A stretch of 64,000 nucleotides of DNA from Gnetum montanum (GCA_015680685.1 MNCI01010775.1:1-64000), one strand, 5' to 3'. Shown: positions 1 through 10,053, counted from the first letter of the stretch. Program-made: numbers and translations. The notes: a model not told the origin generated them from the letters alone.

Positions 1-78
1 TAGTCATGCTGGGGAGCATCATGAGTTAGCTCGATTCTTGTTGGGGAAGTACTAAGCTCAAAATTTTATGGTGTTTCA
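1..78 (-). repeat. left (3') LTR of element 1, partial
   Basis: Matches 17127-17204 with four differences in 78 bases, all transitions. On the minus strand the LTR begins TGAAACACC, the canonical TG start. The remaining 87 or so bases lie left of the window. Confidence 0.92.
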
Positions 79-91
79 TTGGCCCCTCTTT
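79..91 (-). other. polypurine tract of element 1
   Basis: Directly next to the left LTR, the minus strand reads AAAGAGGGGCCAA and then the LTR start TGAAACACC. A purine-rich tract abutting the 3' LTR is the plus-strand priming site of LTR retrotransposons. This confirms the orientation and the LTR edge. Confidence 0.8.
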
Positions 92-1475
92 GTTGATGCT
101 TGGAGGAATCAACCCGAGAAGTGTCGACAAAGAAGTACAAAACACCACAAGCAACTTAGTAGCATTGTCCTTCGGCACTTGGCCAGATGTCATCGCACCA
201 TGTTCAGTGGTACATGGGATTGGGGAAATGAAGTTTGTAGCCGGATAGGGAAATGAAAATTATGGGGATTGGGACCTGATCAAGGGATTGTGCATGGTAA
301 AGAGGATCCTCTGGTGTGTATACAGGTCATGTTGGTCCTTGTCAATAGCCATTGTTTAGCAGACTCGGAATCAAGACATGAGATATGCGTCCTTTAGCAG
401 AACAAGACTCTTATTTAGTGTTTAAGAGGACTTGTTGGCCGCATGATGGTGGGTTGTGTTCTCTGGAGGAACAGGCCCCTTGTTTGGTGTTAAAGAGAAC
501 CTATTGGCAGAGAGCCAAAGCTTCATAATGAGATGTTACTTGAGCTTTTGAGACATGAGTGTTTATTTCCAAGAAAACTGCCTTCCCGCCTGAGGCTTAT
601 GGGAAGTGCCAAGGGTCTTGTGGTTCATTTTGCTCTTTGCTCTTTGCTCTTTTTTTTTTTGTTTTTCTTTTATTTTTTGGAAAGAGCTTTCTTTCAATTT
701 TGCACTCATGCTCATATGCCATATTGTGTGTTGCGGTTGCTTGAGAGTGTCGCAGCGTGTAATAGTATGCTCAAAGTTTTGGGGTGTACTAGGTGTATTT
801 GGGAACTGTAACTAGGTAGGGAAGGGAATAAGAGTGTTGGGGAAATGGAGAATGTATTGGAAACTGGAAATGTACTTTTGAATAGATTGATCAACCTAGT
901 TGCGTGTGTCACAAACAATGTGGCACCTTGTCACCGTGATGAAGTGTATCTGTGTATGAGCACCACTAGGTATCATCCTGCAAACACAACACCAAGAAGA
1001 CAAGAAAACCATAAATGATTAAGCAAGCTTAGACTTGAATAGCTACTGATGAAATTAAGGCAACAGATGAAATTTTAGGCATTGTATGTGAATAGCAGCA
1101 ATGTTGTCAGAATCAGTTGATGGTGAGCGAGGTAGTGACTTTGATGAAGTTTGAGTGTAGCCACAGATCGGGCGACTAGAGATGAAGTTACCAGTTTATA
1201 GTCGTAGCGGACTATCATGGGTTAGTTTTATGTCATAACCCATTGGACATTGCCCGTTTAGCATCATGGCAGATGGTACATTGCTAGTTTCTAGTCTTGG
1301 CAAACCGTGAAGAGGCAAACCAGTTTATAGTCTTAGCAAACTCTGGTGAATGTTATTGTGGCAGTTTACTATCGTACCGGATGGGTGCTAGTTTATTATC
1401 ATTGCGGACATTCTGTGGTATCAGTTTATCATCGTGATGCATGATGCTAGGACGAGCTTGTACCTGAGTCCATGT
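92..1475. other. 3' non-coding region of element 1
   Basis: Between the integrase stop and the polypurine tract no conserved reading frame is seen on either strand. The short open frames at 533-918 run across a T-rich stretch (about 610-680) and do not resemble proteins. Bases 1191-1440 hold short repeats that are listed separately. Confidence 0.6.
1191..1440. repeat. AGTTTA-type short repeats, 3' region
   Basis: About six irregularly spaced copies of a module starting AGTTTATAGTCTTAGC or variants (near 1193, 1288, 1322, 1372, 1389, 1421). Related modules starting AGTTTAAGGCC or AGTTTAACATC flank the antisense gene island at 5076-5165 and 10431-10625. Confidence 0.55.
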
Positions 1476-2660
1476 TTAAACATGAAACGGCTTCCAGAAC
1501 AAATGATTGGTCGGATTTGCAAGCTCATTCCCTTCCATGTCAACTAATTTGAATGCTCCATTGTCGTACGCTTTGGTGACCAAGTAGGGACCTTCCCAAT
1601 TGGCTAAGAATTTTTCCGGGTATTCCCAAACGGCTTTGAGTACAAGGTCTCCTTCCTTGATAGGGTGCTTATGAACATCTTGCTGATGGTGTTGCCATTG
1701 TCATTTTTGGTACCACTCAATATGATCGAGTGCACGTATACATTCCTCCTCCACCGAATCCAAGTCAACAATGCATAGGTCATTGTTTTTCCCTTTGTCG
1801 AGGAGTCCGGAGAGTGTGATCCTTAGAGACGGTACCTGTAACTCTAAGGGTAAAATAGCTTCTGAACCATAAATAAGACTATATGGTGTTTTACCAATGG
1901 AAGTCCGATGCGTAGTACAATAAGCCCACAGCACGTATACCAGCTGCCCATGCCATCTTTTCTTGCTTTGGGTAGGCATCTTTTTAAGTACTGTAATGAT
2001 GGTTTTATTTGTGACCTCAGCTTGCCCATTGCTCTGATGGTAGTAAGAGGATGAAAATGAATGTTTGATCCCTTGGCTATCACAGAAAGTTTTGGTTTTG
2101 GCACTGCTGAATTGTCGCCCGTTATCAGTGATGATGGTCATGGGGATGCCAAAACAGGTCATAAGGTTTTCAAGAATGAAATTGCATATGTGTTTGGATG
2201 TGGTTTTTCTAAGGGGAACAGCTTCTACCCACTTTGTGAAATACTCTATCATGGTTATGATGGAGCTATGCCTTGCAGAAGATGAGGGTGTTATTGGTCC
2301 AATAAGGTCCAACCTCCACTTTTGAAAGGGCCAGGTGATTTGCGTTGTATGCAACTCATTTGGTGGAACATGTATTAGATTGCTATGTTTTTTATAGATA
2401 CTGCACGTTTTAGCCTTGGAGAAACAGTCATACTCCATGTGTGGCCAATAATAGCCCAAACGTCTTATTTTCGTTGCCATTGCTTTAGGTGCTATGTGTC
2501 CTCCACATAGTCCATCATGTACTTGCTCAATGATGGTTTGGGTATCAGTGCTACTAACGCATGTTAGCAGTATGCTCTCATAGGATCGATGACACAATGT
2601 GTCCCCTACCAGTGCATATTGTCGAGAATGTTTTCGTACCATGTCCTTTTGTGCATTCAT
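1476..2660 (-). pseudogene. integrase of element 1
   Basis: C-terminal part of the Tat polyprotein, which inserts cDNA into the chromosome. The zinc-binding N-terminus is present as HDGLCGGH followed by TCSIYK, where the second cysteine of the CxxC pair has become Tyr. The catalytic core keeps all three acids: Asp in WRLDLIGPI, Asp in IITDNGRQF, and Glu in SNGQAEVTNK. A GPY/F-type end is visible as NWEGPYLV, reached after one in-frame TGA near 1698. The frame then closes with TAA at 1476-1478. One stop and one lost zinc ligand make it non-functional, yet it is among the best preserved pol parts in the window. Confidence 0.88.
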
Positions 2661-3240
2661 TAGATGTTACAGTGTTTCACCATGTAGAAGGTACTCTTTT
2701 ATGTCGTCATACCATTCTATTGTGTGTGTTGTACTAACGGATGCCATTGGTAATTCATTGAGAGTGTCAGTTATGGGCTTAGCACAACTGATTATAAAGC
2801 TTGGCAACATATGGAACATGTCAGGCGATATGTTTAGAGCTAGCGTGGCAAGTGCGTCTGCAATGGTGTTATCATTTCTGGAGACATGTTGCACATCCAT
2901 GTTTTCGAACTACTTCAGTAAGTGTTTAGCTAAGTCACAGTATGGTTGTAAATGTCGCGCTTTGCATGTATAAATGTCTATGACTTGTTTTAAAACCAGT
3001 TGTGAGTCTCCCCTGACCACAAGTCATGTGATGTTGGAAGCTAATGCTATGATAATGCCCTGAAGGAGACCTTTGTATTCTGCTATGTTGTTGGTACAAT
3101 AAAAGTTGAAGCGGTAAGCAAAGGGTCAGATCTCTCTAGAGGGATAGGTGATGATGGCGGTAACACTCCTCCCTCGAGAGGTGGATGCTCCATCAAAGTT
3201 CAAAATAGCTTCGTACTCGTCGAGAACTATGTCTATCGCG
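2661..3240 (-). pseudogene. archaeal-type RNase H (second RNase H) of element 1
   Basis: Translation shows LNFDGASTSRGRS at the N-terminal end (near 3215), a VVRGDSQLVLKQV stretch in the middle, and RNDNTIADALATLA near the C-terminal end. These are the D, D and D/N-rich blocks of the additional archaeal-like RNase H found in the Tat lineage between RNase H and integrase. The frame is broken by several stops, and the pieces lie in more than one frame. This domain is the strongest lineage marker for element 1. Confidence 0.75.
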
Positions 3241-4590
3241 CTCACGTTTTCGTCTAGAAACTCTAGCTCTATTGTTGCTTGATAATGTGTTGGTGATGTA
3301 GTCAGTTGGTTTACTATGGCTTGACCCTTGACTAATGACTACGTTATGTAATGTAGGTCAAATTCAGCTATTATAGCTTTGAAATGCACTATTCTGCTTG
3401 ACTCATAAATGTTACTGGTGATGGCCCTGAGTACATTATCTTTGCAAATTATGTTGGCTTGGTTATGGAAGAGGTAATGTCACCATTTCTTTAGGGAAAA
3501 GAAAAGGGCTAAACATGACCTCTTTACCTCGTTGTACTTCTTTTCGTGGGCCACTAATGCATGGCTCAAATAATAAACAGGGACTTTAGTCCCATCGTCT
3601 CGTTTCTAGTAGAGCATAGAAGCAATGGATGAATCCGATGTGGCGAGATAGATGTAGAAGGGTTTATTGTTCTATGGAGGGTACACTATTGGTAGCTGAG
3701 CCAGTGCTATCTTAATGTGGTTCAAGACTTCTTGGCATTGTGCAGTCAATTCAAAATGGACATTCTTTCGTAGCAAATGATTCATGGGCTTCAACTTGTC
3801 CGTCAATTTTTCTATGAAGCACGTAATGAACTGTAATCTACCTTGTAGACCCCGAAGTTCGGTAATGTTGCTTGGCGGTTTTAAATTGATAACAGCTTTA
3901 ACTTTATCTTGGTCCACTCATATTCCTATTTCTGACACTACTAAGCCTAGCATCTTGCCCGTTTTTACTCCAAAAACATATTTCTTTGGATTGAGCCTAA
4001 GTTCATATTTTAAGCAACGTTTTAGGATTGAATATAAATCTTGGATGTGTTGCTCAAGTGTTTTTGATTTAATTGTGATGTCATCTACATAATCATTGAG
4101 CGAATGCAACATGTAATTGCTAAAAATAAAGTCATTGCTCTTTGATATGTTGCCCCAGCATTCTTGAGACCGAATGGCATCATTGTGTAACAAAAGGTCC
4201 CCCACGGTGTCATAAAGGTAGTTCGGAGCTGATGCTCTGGGTTAATGCATATCTGGTTATATCCTGAGAAGCCATCCATAAAAGATAACAAGGCATGCCC
4301 GGCGGCTGAGTCAAGAAGTTGATCGATGCTGGGTAGGCGGAAATCATCTTTTATGGTTGCCACATTGAGGTCCCGAAAGTCAATGCATAGGCGAATGCTT
4401 CCATTCTTCTTCGGGACAATAACCATATTGGATACCCAATCAGCATAGTCAACAACCCGAATGAAACCTGCTTGATAGAGTTTGGTGATCTCATTGCGAA
4501 CCGTCAATGCTACCTCAGGCTTAACCTTCGTGCTTTTTGTTTCACTGGCCTTAATTTTGGATCGAGTATAATATTATGCTAGATGATTCA
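3241..4590 (-). pseudogene. reverse transcriptase and first RNase H of element 1
   Basis: The RT fingers and palm are read from 4507 down: VPKKNGSIRLCIDFRDLN, then FMDGFSGYNQI, then MPFGLKNAGATYQRAM. The catalytic motif YVDD lies in another frame (ORF 3918-4205). The shift falls just after QRAMT near 4130 and is explained by loss of one T in a T run. The RT connection continues in ELRGLQGRLQF (ORF 3672-3917), and RNase H follows with KVPVYYLSHAL and stops. A second one-base loss near 4520 separates the RT from the linker upstream. The catalytic residues remain, but the frame is broken at least twice. Confidence 0.88.
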
Positions 4591-4968
4591 AGGATCTAAT
4601 CCAGGCATGTCAGTGTCAGACCAAGCGAATGCTTTTATGTTCTCTCGAAGCACATGTTCTTTGTCTCTGGCCAGTTGAGTTTGCAATAGTGTACTCAATT
4701 TTAATACCTTAACGTCACCATTAGGTATAGTGATGGGGGTTTCAGTCAAAGGATCTTCAGTGATGCTGTCAGCTTCTATGTCGAGGTATTTTGTCATACC
4801 TTTGTAGCTATCTAACGTTTGTTGTGTTGAGGATATGACTATGTCGTCCGTTGATGGACCTAAGTTGATAGAATTTATGTCGAGTTCTCTTGTGATCTTT
4901 CCATATGGTCCATCGATGGTCAATGGTGTGAATAGATGCTGGTAATCCATCGGGCTTGCTCCTGTCAA
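4588..4968 (-). pseudogene. protease-RT linker of element 1 pol
   Basis: A 126-codon open frame ending in FAWSDTDMPGLDP, the conserved segment just upstream of RT in Tat and other gypsy polyproteins. Its start is abrupt: upstream on the minus strand comes the island that carries the antisense gene. If protease and RT were once joined by splicing, as reported for Ogre, the acceptor should lie just above 4968. Confidence 0.7.
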
Positions 4969-5075
4969 TAAATAGAGGGTAGAATGAGCTAGTAGTGGTT
5001 GTTATGCATCCCTAGGCAACGTAAATCATATGTACGTATATGGTGGTGGTTTATCATCATACCTGGACGCATGGT

Positions 5076-5165
5076 AGTTTGAGGCCTTACCAGGCCGAAT
5101 GCGGCAGTTTAAGGCCTTACCGGGCCAAATGAGGCAGTTTAAGGCCTTACTGGGCCATACCTATG
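5076..5165. repeat. 30-bp tandem repeat at left edge of the island
   Basis: Three copies of a 30-bp unit beginning AGTTTAAGGCCTTACCGGGC. Two copies of a related 30-bp unit, TTTAAGGCCATTTCGGGCCA and on, occur at the other edge (10433-10490). The two edges of the antisense island thus carry the same repeat family in the same orientation. Confidence 0.75.
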
Positions 5166-5384
5166 ATTTGATGATGCCTAGTTGCTGTATGATCTGTATC
5201 AAAGAGTTTGCACCAAAATGTTTAGTGTGGGTAACGGAAATTGGTTTACCAGGGAATATGGTATGTGGTAGTGGTCATTATCTCATCATTTTATTTTGCA
5301 TTTTCTCCGTACTTTGTACTGTGTACAATTTTTAACTAAAATTAATAAAATATTGATAAAATATCAAAGGCGGCGGCGGTGGCG

Positions 5385-5400
5385 GTGCTATATATATGGG
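5385..5400 (+). promoter_or_regulatory. candidate TATA promoter of the antisense gene
   Basis: CTATATATATGGGG follows a GGC-rich run (GGCGGCGGCGGTGGCGG) and precedes the plus-strand gene. The first ATG of that gene, 5713, is about 320 bases downstream. There is no direct proof of transcription. The match, GC-rich upstream tract and position are what a plant core promoter would show. Confidence 0.45.
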
Positions 5401-5405
5401 GGTAG

Positions 5406-5645
5406 GCGTGAGCGTGAACCTATCAATTATCAAAGGCAGCATGAACCTAAGTTGTAGCATGAGCGTAAACCTAAGTCGTAGCGTAAGTGTAGAGAACCAA
5501 ACCCTAGCGTGAGCGTAGAGCAGAGAACCTCAGTGTGAGCGTAGAGCAGCAAACTCCAGTGTGAGTGTAGAGCAGCAAACCCCAGCATGAGTGTAGAGCA
5601 GCAAAATTCAGCATGAGTGTAGAGCAACAAACTCTAGCGTGCAGG
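5406..5645. repeat. 26-bp tandem repeat (GCGTAGAG type)
   Basis: About five good copies from 5506 of a 26-bp unit, AGTGTGAGCGTAGAGCAGCA and on, with degenerate copies up to the TATA box. If the promoter is real, the array forms the 5' leader of the antisense transcript. It shares the GCGTA core with the other arrays of element 1. Confidence 0.8.
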
Positions 5646-5712
5646 ATTCAACTCAACATGCACGCTCAAACCCCAGCGTGAACCTGTGAGATTCAGCATA
5701 CAGGATGTTGGA

Positions 5713-5864
5713 ATGGGCAAGGGCAAGGAGGTAGAAGCTCAGGGGAGGAACGGGCCTGACTTGACTTTCACGGAGGAAAGTGAGGCCATGCTACAGTGTT
5801 TTCCTAGGCCTAGGATTCCATCGTGGCCTGGATCGGCACATAGGCAGGCTCTAATCTTACCTCA
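5713..5864 (+). CDS. exon 1 of the antisense gene
   Basis: Starts at ATG 5713 (MGKGKEVEAQGRNGPDL) and runs open to a donor CTCA/GTTAAT at 5865. That donor gives phase 2, which is what exon 2 needs. Joining them yields ALILPQDPEPFLLVVEL without a break. Another phase-2 donor (CA/GTGTTT at 5796) is possible. The next 542 bases are an intron that contains the 40-bp tandem array. Confidence 0.55.
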
Positions 5865-5898
5865 GTTAATTGCTTTCATTTATACTTGTTATCTGGGC

Positions 5899-6258
5899 AT
5901 AGACAGTTTTGGCAGTGTGCAGAGTCTGCACGCTGAGCGTAGACGGTTTTCGCAGCGTACAAGGTCTGCACACTAGGCGTAAATGGTTTTTGCAGCGTGT
6001 AGGGTCTGCACGCTGGGTGTAAATGGTTTTTCGCAGTGTGCAGGGTCTGCACGCTAGGCGTAGACATTTTTCACAGTGTGCAGAGTCTACACACTGAGGG
6101 TAGATAGTTTTCGCAGTGTACAAGGTCTGCACGTTGGGCGTAAATGATTTTCACAACGTGCAGGGTCTGCACGCTAGGTGTAAATAGTTTTCTCAGCGTA
6201 CAGGGTTTTCACACTGGGTGTAAATGATTTTTGTAGCATATAGGGTCTGCACGCTGGG
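5899..6258. repeat. 40-bp tandem repeat with hairpins, inside intron 1
   Basis: Nine copies of a 40-bp unit such as GTAGACGGTTTTCGCAGCGT followed by ACAAGGTCTGCACACTAGGC. Each unit contains an inverted repeat, for instance CGTGCAG-GGT-CTGCACG with a 3-base loop, extendable to 9 pairs in some copies. Units with AGTGTG on one arm tend to have CACACT or CACGCT on the other, so pairing is largely kept. ORFs called across it on the minus strand are repeat artefacts. Confidence 0.88.
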
Positions 6259-6406
6259 CATAAATAGTTTTTTTTGGTAACGTATACGTCGAGTGTAAAA
6301 GGTTTGCAAAATTTTTTTCGAAGTATTGGGCTTCAACATGGAATTTCATTTCTCCATTTCATTTTCGTGTATAGCTGATTTATCATGGCATTCGGGTTAT
6401 TTTCAG

Positions 6407-7204
6407 GGATCCTGAGCCTTTCCTCTTAGTGGTTGAGCTGGTTGGAGTACTGGAATGGTTCAGGCCCCTTGATACTGATGAACCTGCCCCTGATCTGACT
6501 ATTGATAACAATGGGGTATGGTTTAAGGAAGGGGCCTTTGAGTTCCTTGCCTTCATCCTAGACAGATTTAAGGTAGTGATATGGTCACACCTAAGCGAAC
6601 AAGTAGCACGGAGCGTGCTTGAAGCAATGTTGTCAGGATCTATAAACAGTGTCATGGTTTTCATGGTGGACATTGACAAGGGACCGCTCACAATTGAGGA
6701 CGGTCCCTCTGGAGGGTCAAGATCTACTCGTCCGTTATCGCGCGTGTGGGACTTATTGCCACATGGGCCTCACTATCTCAATAACACCTTGTTTTTCGCT
6801 ACGTGTGCGCATACATTATTTCAAAACCCTCCAGGCACAGTGTATAGGGTAGAGAGGTAAGGTTGATTAGTTTGTCGTTTCTATTTTTGTCGTTTAGTGT
6901 TTACTCCTGTTTTGATGACCGTTCTTTTGCAGGCCCCAAGTTGACAAAGATGGGATATGCGTCAATGATGATGGGCTTGCCCTGGCTCACACCGCTTTAA
7001 AGACCTTCATGATGGGTCCCACCCTTCGTGGAGCTATATTAGCTTAGACCAAGGATGACATTGTTCATTTCCATAAGCAGTTTTCCAGGGTGTTTGCACA
7101 ATGCATGGCTCAAGGGTGGCTGCATAGAGATTGGTCACGCAATGGACCAGTTTTCCCTCATGATACTAAATTGGGTTCTCACACCTCAAAGCCCACGACT
7201 GAAG
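6407..7204 (+). CDS. exons 2-3: FCP1/NIF-like (HAD) domain without catalytic acids
   Basis: Exon 2 (6407-6856) and exon 3 (6933-7204), joined by a 76-base GT...AG intron. The fold markers of FCP1-homology phosphatases appear in order. FLLVVELVGVLE stands where the family has a DLDGVL-type nucleophile motif. VWFKEGAFEFLAFILDRF and KVVIWSHLSEQVARSVLEAM match the RPG-x-EFL and VWTS blocks. LNNTLFFATCAHTLFQNPP stands where the family has NTLLxDDSP and NPP. Both acid motifs are gone (DxD to ExV; DD to AT), so phosphatase activity is not expected. One TAG interrupts exon 3 at 7045, where CAG (Gln) is likely ancestral. The similarity is recognised by eye, not by search. Confidence 0.6.
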
Positions 7205-7295
7205 GTAAGTGATGATATTTCCTTGACGCCTTTGTCCATTTGTTTGGCTGCAACGTAGTTCATACTAGTGTTATCGTTTTAAATTATGTTTATAG

Positions 7296-8342
7296 TTAAT
7301 GTCCCCCCCGACGGAGACCCTATTACGACAGGACAGACTGAGAGCACCCTGTCGATGAAATTTGGGAAGATTAGCAAGGCACAGCGATGGTTGCGTACCA
7401 GTGCCCCACCATCTATTGTCCATTGTTTGGGTGATGCCAGCCTCATGGAGTTATTTACAACCCCAAGCCCCGATGTCTCTATAGCTGAAATGATTGGAAT
7501 TGTTGATTCGTTCGACAACTCTATCACCTACTATAGCACTTATATTAAAGGTGTCAAAATAGTTTTTCATTTGTCAGCTGAGTTGTTTTCAGACCTCTTC
7601 AGTGTCCCGGAAGATGGCGTGAATGTGATTTTGGACAGGGTGCAGAAAGAGCTCCATGTGGTATGTGAGCTAGAAGATTGGTTGGGCATTGTCAAGGGCT
7701 CTAAGGGATTCCCTATGCAGGGGACGTCGAAGGTGGTGGAAGTCAATGAATTGTATCCCCTATTTAGGGCACAGGTGTTTCCTAAATCCCTTTCTCAAGT
7801 GAAGAGTCTTGGGGTGGAGGCCGTGCGCATCATGCAAACCATTTTAGAGACCGGGATGTGCTATAATTGGGCCCGATTTTTGTTGTCGGGTTTCCATAGG
7901 GAGATTGTGAGATTGTGTTCAAACGTTGAGGCACAGTCCCATTTTACCTTCATGTTCTCCACAGGTTATCTACGTCGCTTGGCCAAGTTTTTAGTGGTTC
8001 ATGCGGATAATAAATATGTTTTACGGGATCGTGCTCAATTATCTCACCTATGGATTAACCATTTGTTCGAGGTAGTTGAGTTCCAAGATGCACCTGAGGG
8101 GATCGATGAATCAGTTTCCATTACAACATAGGGGTCATCTGGTACTTCAATCCATACACGTAACAGTGTGGAGTTGGAACCAGACAATGTGCCCTACACT
8201 GCAAAGAGAGCTAATCGGGTCATCAAGGAGACCATCGAGAAAGCCAAATCGAAGATTCAGAAGTGTGAACGTCCTAAAGAGGTGGCCTCAACTGTGGAAG
8301 AGCCAAGGGTGAAGCGAATATGATTCAAAATACCTGTTTGAG
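7296..8342 (+). CDS. exon 4 of the antisense gene, unknown domain
   Basis: The longest exon, 1,047 bases, open for 278 codons before TAG 8129, then TGA 8321 and TGA 8339 just before the donor G/GTAAAT. I do not recognise the domain. It has alternating hydrophobic stretches (KIVFHLSAELFSDLFSV, FMFSTGYLRRLAKFLVVH) typical of a globular helical protein. It ends in a lysine/arginine-rich tail (KRANRVIKETIEKAKSKIQK). Faint resemblance to the plant-transposon-associated ORFs of Athila-like elements is possible but unproven. Confidence 0.6.
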
Positions 8343-8432
8343 GTAAATAAGCTTGGTGCACTTATTGTATTATCATCTTCATCTTATTCATTTTTTTCGT
8401 TTTGACTGCTTACATGAAACTAATGTCTTCAG

Positions 8433-8976
8433 ACCTGACTTGGGAAGGGAGGAGACAGAAGCTAGAAACCATTATTGAGGAGGAGGAAGTTCCAACGGAA
8501 TTAATAATTGAGGAAGAGGTCAGCAAAGATCAAGTGGAAGTGATGGAAGAGCTGGCAGAAGACACCACAGAGACAAAACTAGTCAATGACTGGGATGGTG
8601 TTGATGAAATGTTCAGTAGCTTCCTTAAGGGAAGATTGGACCTTGGTGACCCTCCAAACCGGGAAGGGGACAGAGAACACGGTATATTCCCTTTTGTTTT
8701 ATTGCGTTGCCTTATGAATCATTATTTCCATTAGGTGGTTTTAACTTTATGTTTTTTTTGTATCACTTCTAGACGAAGATATTGAAACTAGGACGATTCC
8801 TACCATGTGGTTGGAAGTGTCCATGATAGTGGTTCCCCCTGAAACAACCGTGGAGGCTAGTCCATCTCGTACTCATGAACCATTTACTTGGATCGAGATG
8901 CCAAGTAAAATGGATTTCGTCACCAGCATCGTCGACGAGGTGGTCGAACACATTCAGCAAGCCCACCCTGAAATAG
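8433..8976 (+). CDS. exons 5-6 of the antisense gene, acidic linker
   Basis: Exon 5 (8433-8681) and exon 6 (8773-8976), separated by an intron with a T-rich 3' end. Exon 5 is strongly acidic (TIIEEEEVPTELIIEEEV, VMEELAEDTTETK). Exon 6 carries EMPSKMDFVTSIVDEVVEHI. Both joins are phase 1, and neither exon has a stop. Low-complexity acidic linkers usually join folded domains in nuclear proteins; that role is inference. Confidence 0.6.
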
Positions 8977-9070
8977 GTACAAGTGTCTCAAGTGTTTTGT
9001 AGCCTTCGAGTTTCAGACTCTTTTTTTTTTGCCATCTAAGATCTAATGTCTATTCTTTTCGTGTGTGTAG

Positions 9071-9859
9071 GATCTAAGCTGAAGTGGGATCCATCTGAGG
9101 CTATTTGTATTGAGAGTTTTCCTGTACTACTACCAGAAGTTGAACAGATACTGAGGTAGGTCTATGACGAGGTGGCGGAAGGTCTTGTGCATAATGCCAA
9201 ATCACTTTGGACCTGCAGGCGCTCCATCGAACAGCTATGGTTGCAAATCCTGGGAAAGGAAAATGAGGTTTCTGAGTTATCAGCTGAATGTGATGATCTC
9301 AAAGCTCGTTATGAGTTCACCTTGGCCAGACTAATAGGTGATTGTTCTTGGTGAACTTCTGAGATCACTTATACTAGATATTGGAACTTGCTAAATCGCC
9401 ATGCATCACTGACTCGAAAACTAGCAGAGCGTAAGGCCTAGATAGATCTATTGAACCTCAAGTGCCAGGATTGGAAGGCTTTTGCTTCCAAGGTGCGTAA
9501 GTGGGGTCAAGATGAGAAGAACCACAAGCATCATTACAAGAAATCATTAAAGGAAGTATCTATAGAAAAGTGTCAGCTTGAAATGTTCATAGAGAGTCTA
9601 GGTCTACGTTCTGCATTTGCTACCTTTGCTAAGAATACCACTGTTGAGATGGAATTGCCCATGAGGGTAATTACAACTGCTTCTGGGGAGGTATCTATGG
9701 GTGAATTCCCCTTGAAACATCCCACATGGTTAACGGTTGACAAGGGGAAGGCCTTGGCAAACGTCGATCTGGGCCTCGATGGGACTAACTGGGCTAGCGT
9801 CTCAGAGGAGGAAATTCTCCGTTGGTTGGAATTTGGTTTAGGGGGGTCTCCTACGATCA
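9071..9859 (+). CDS. exon 7 of the antisense gene, coiled-coil-like
   Basis: A 789-base exon with stops TAG 9157, TGA 9352 and TAG 9439 in an otherwise continuous frame. The middle is rich in heptad-like Leu/Glu/Lys runs (KENEVSELSAECDDLKARY, then LNRHASLTRKLAERKA and KKSLKEVSIEKCQLEMFI), so a coiled coil is likely. Its C-terminal end is LEFGLGGSPTI, with donor ATCA/GTGTTT at 9860. The minus-strand ORF at 9573-9911 is its shadow. Confidence 0.6.
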
Positions 9860-9958
9860 GTGTTTTTTTGTTGTGAAGTTTGTTTGTTGAATAACATTTG
9901 GGAGATTTCACCTTTTGTTCTTGTGTTGATTGTTTCTTTCACATTTTATAGGGTTGAG

Positions 9959-10053
9959 GCGACGACGATGTTCAAGAAGGTGGCCCTAGCGGAGTGGGAA
10001 CCCATGGTGCTGGCGGGTCTAAAGGGGAGAACCCTCCCATCCCTAGTGTTTAA
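9959..10053 (+). CDS. exon 8 and stop of the antisense gene
   Basis: With acceptor TTGAG/GCGACG the frame reads DDDVQEGGPSGVGTHGAGG and closes at TAA 10051-10053. The acceptor at 9951 would force early stops, so 9958/9959 is preferred. The C-terminus is glycine-rich and disordered. Confidence 0.5.

Larger units (their letters stand above)
5713..10053 (+). pseudogene. eight-exon gene inside and antisense to element 1
   Basis: A spliced plus-strand gene can be traced with consistent phases: exons 5713-5864, 6407-6856, 6933-7204, 7296-8342, 8433-8681, 8773-8976, 9071-9859 and 9959-10053. All seven introns are GT...AG, and the last five exon joins (after exons 3 to 7) are phase 1. The product would be about 1,085 residues. 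It has an HAD/FCP1-like N-terminal part (exons 2-3), an unknown globular part (exon 4), an acidic linker (exon 5) and a coiled-coil-prone C-terminal half (exon 7). There are seven in-frame stops (TAG 7045, 8129, 9157, 9439; TGA 8321, 8339, 9352) but no frameshift. The whole family identity is unknown to me. It could be a captured host gene or an accessory gene of this element family, like the antisense ORFs known in some Tat elements. Confidence 0.72.

Noticed and set aside
533-918. Overlapping Phe-rich ORFs
   Set aside because: Caused by a T-rich run in the non-coding 3' region of element 1; no similarity or conserved start.
5899-6258. CRISPR-like array of regular repeats
   Set aside because: Units are contiguous 40-bp tandem copies that diverge evenly along their length, with no unique spacers and no cas genes; the context is a plant retrotransposon.
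7279-7527. Minus-strand ORF facing exon 4 as part of element 1 pol
   Set aside because: Shadow of exon 4; no pol motif, and pol clearly stops at 10880 and resumes at 4968.
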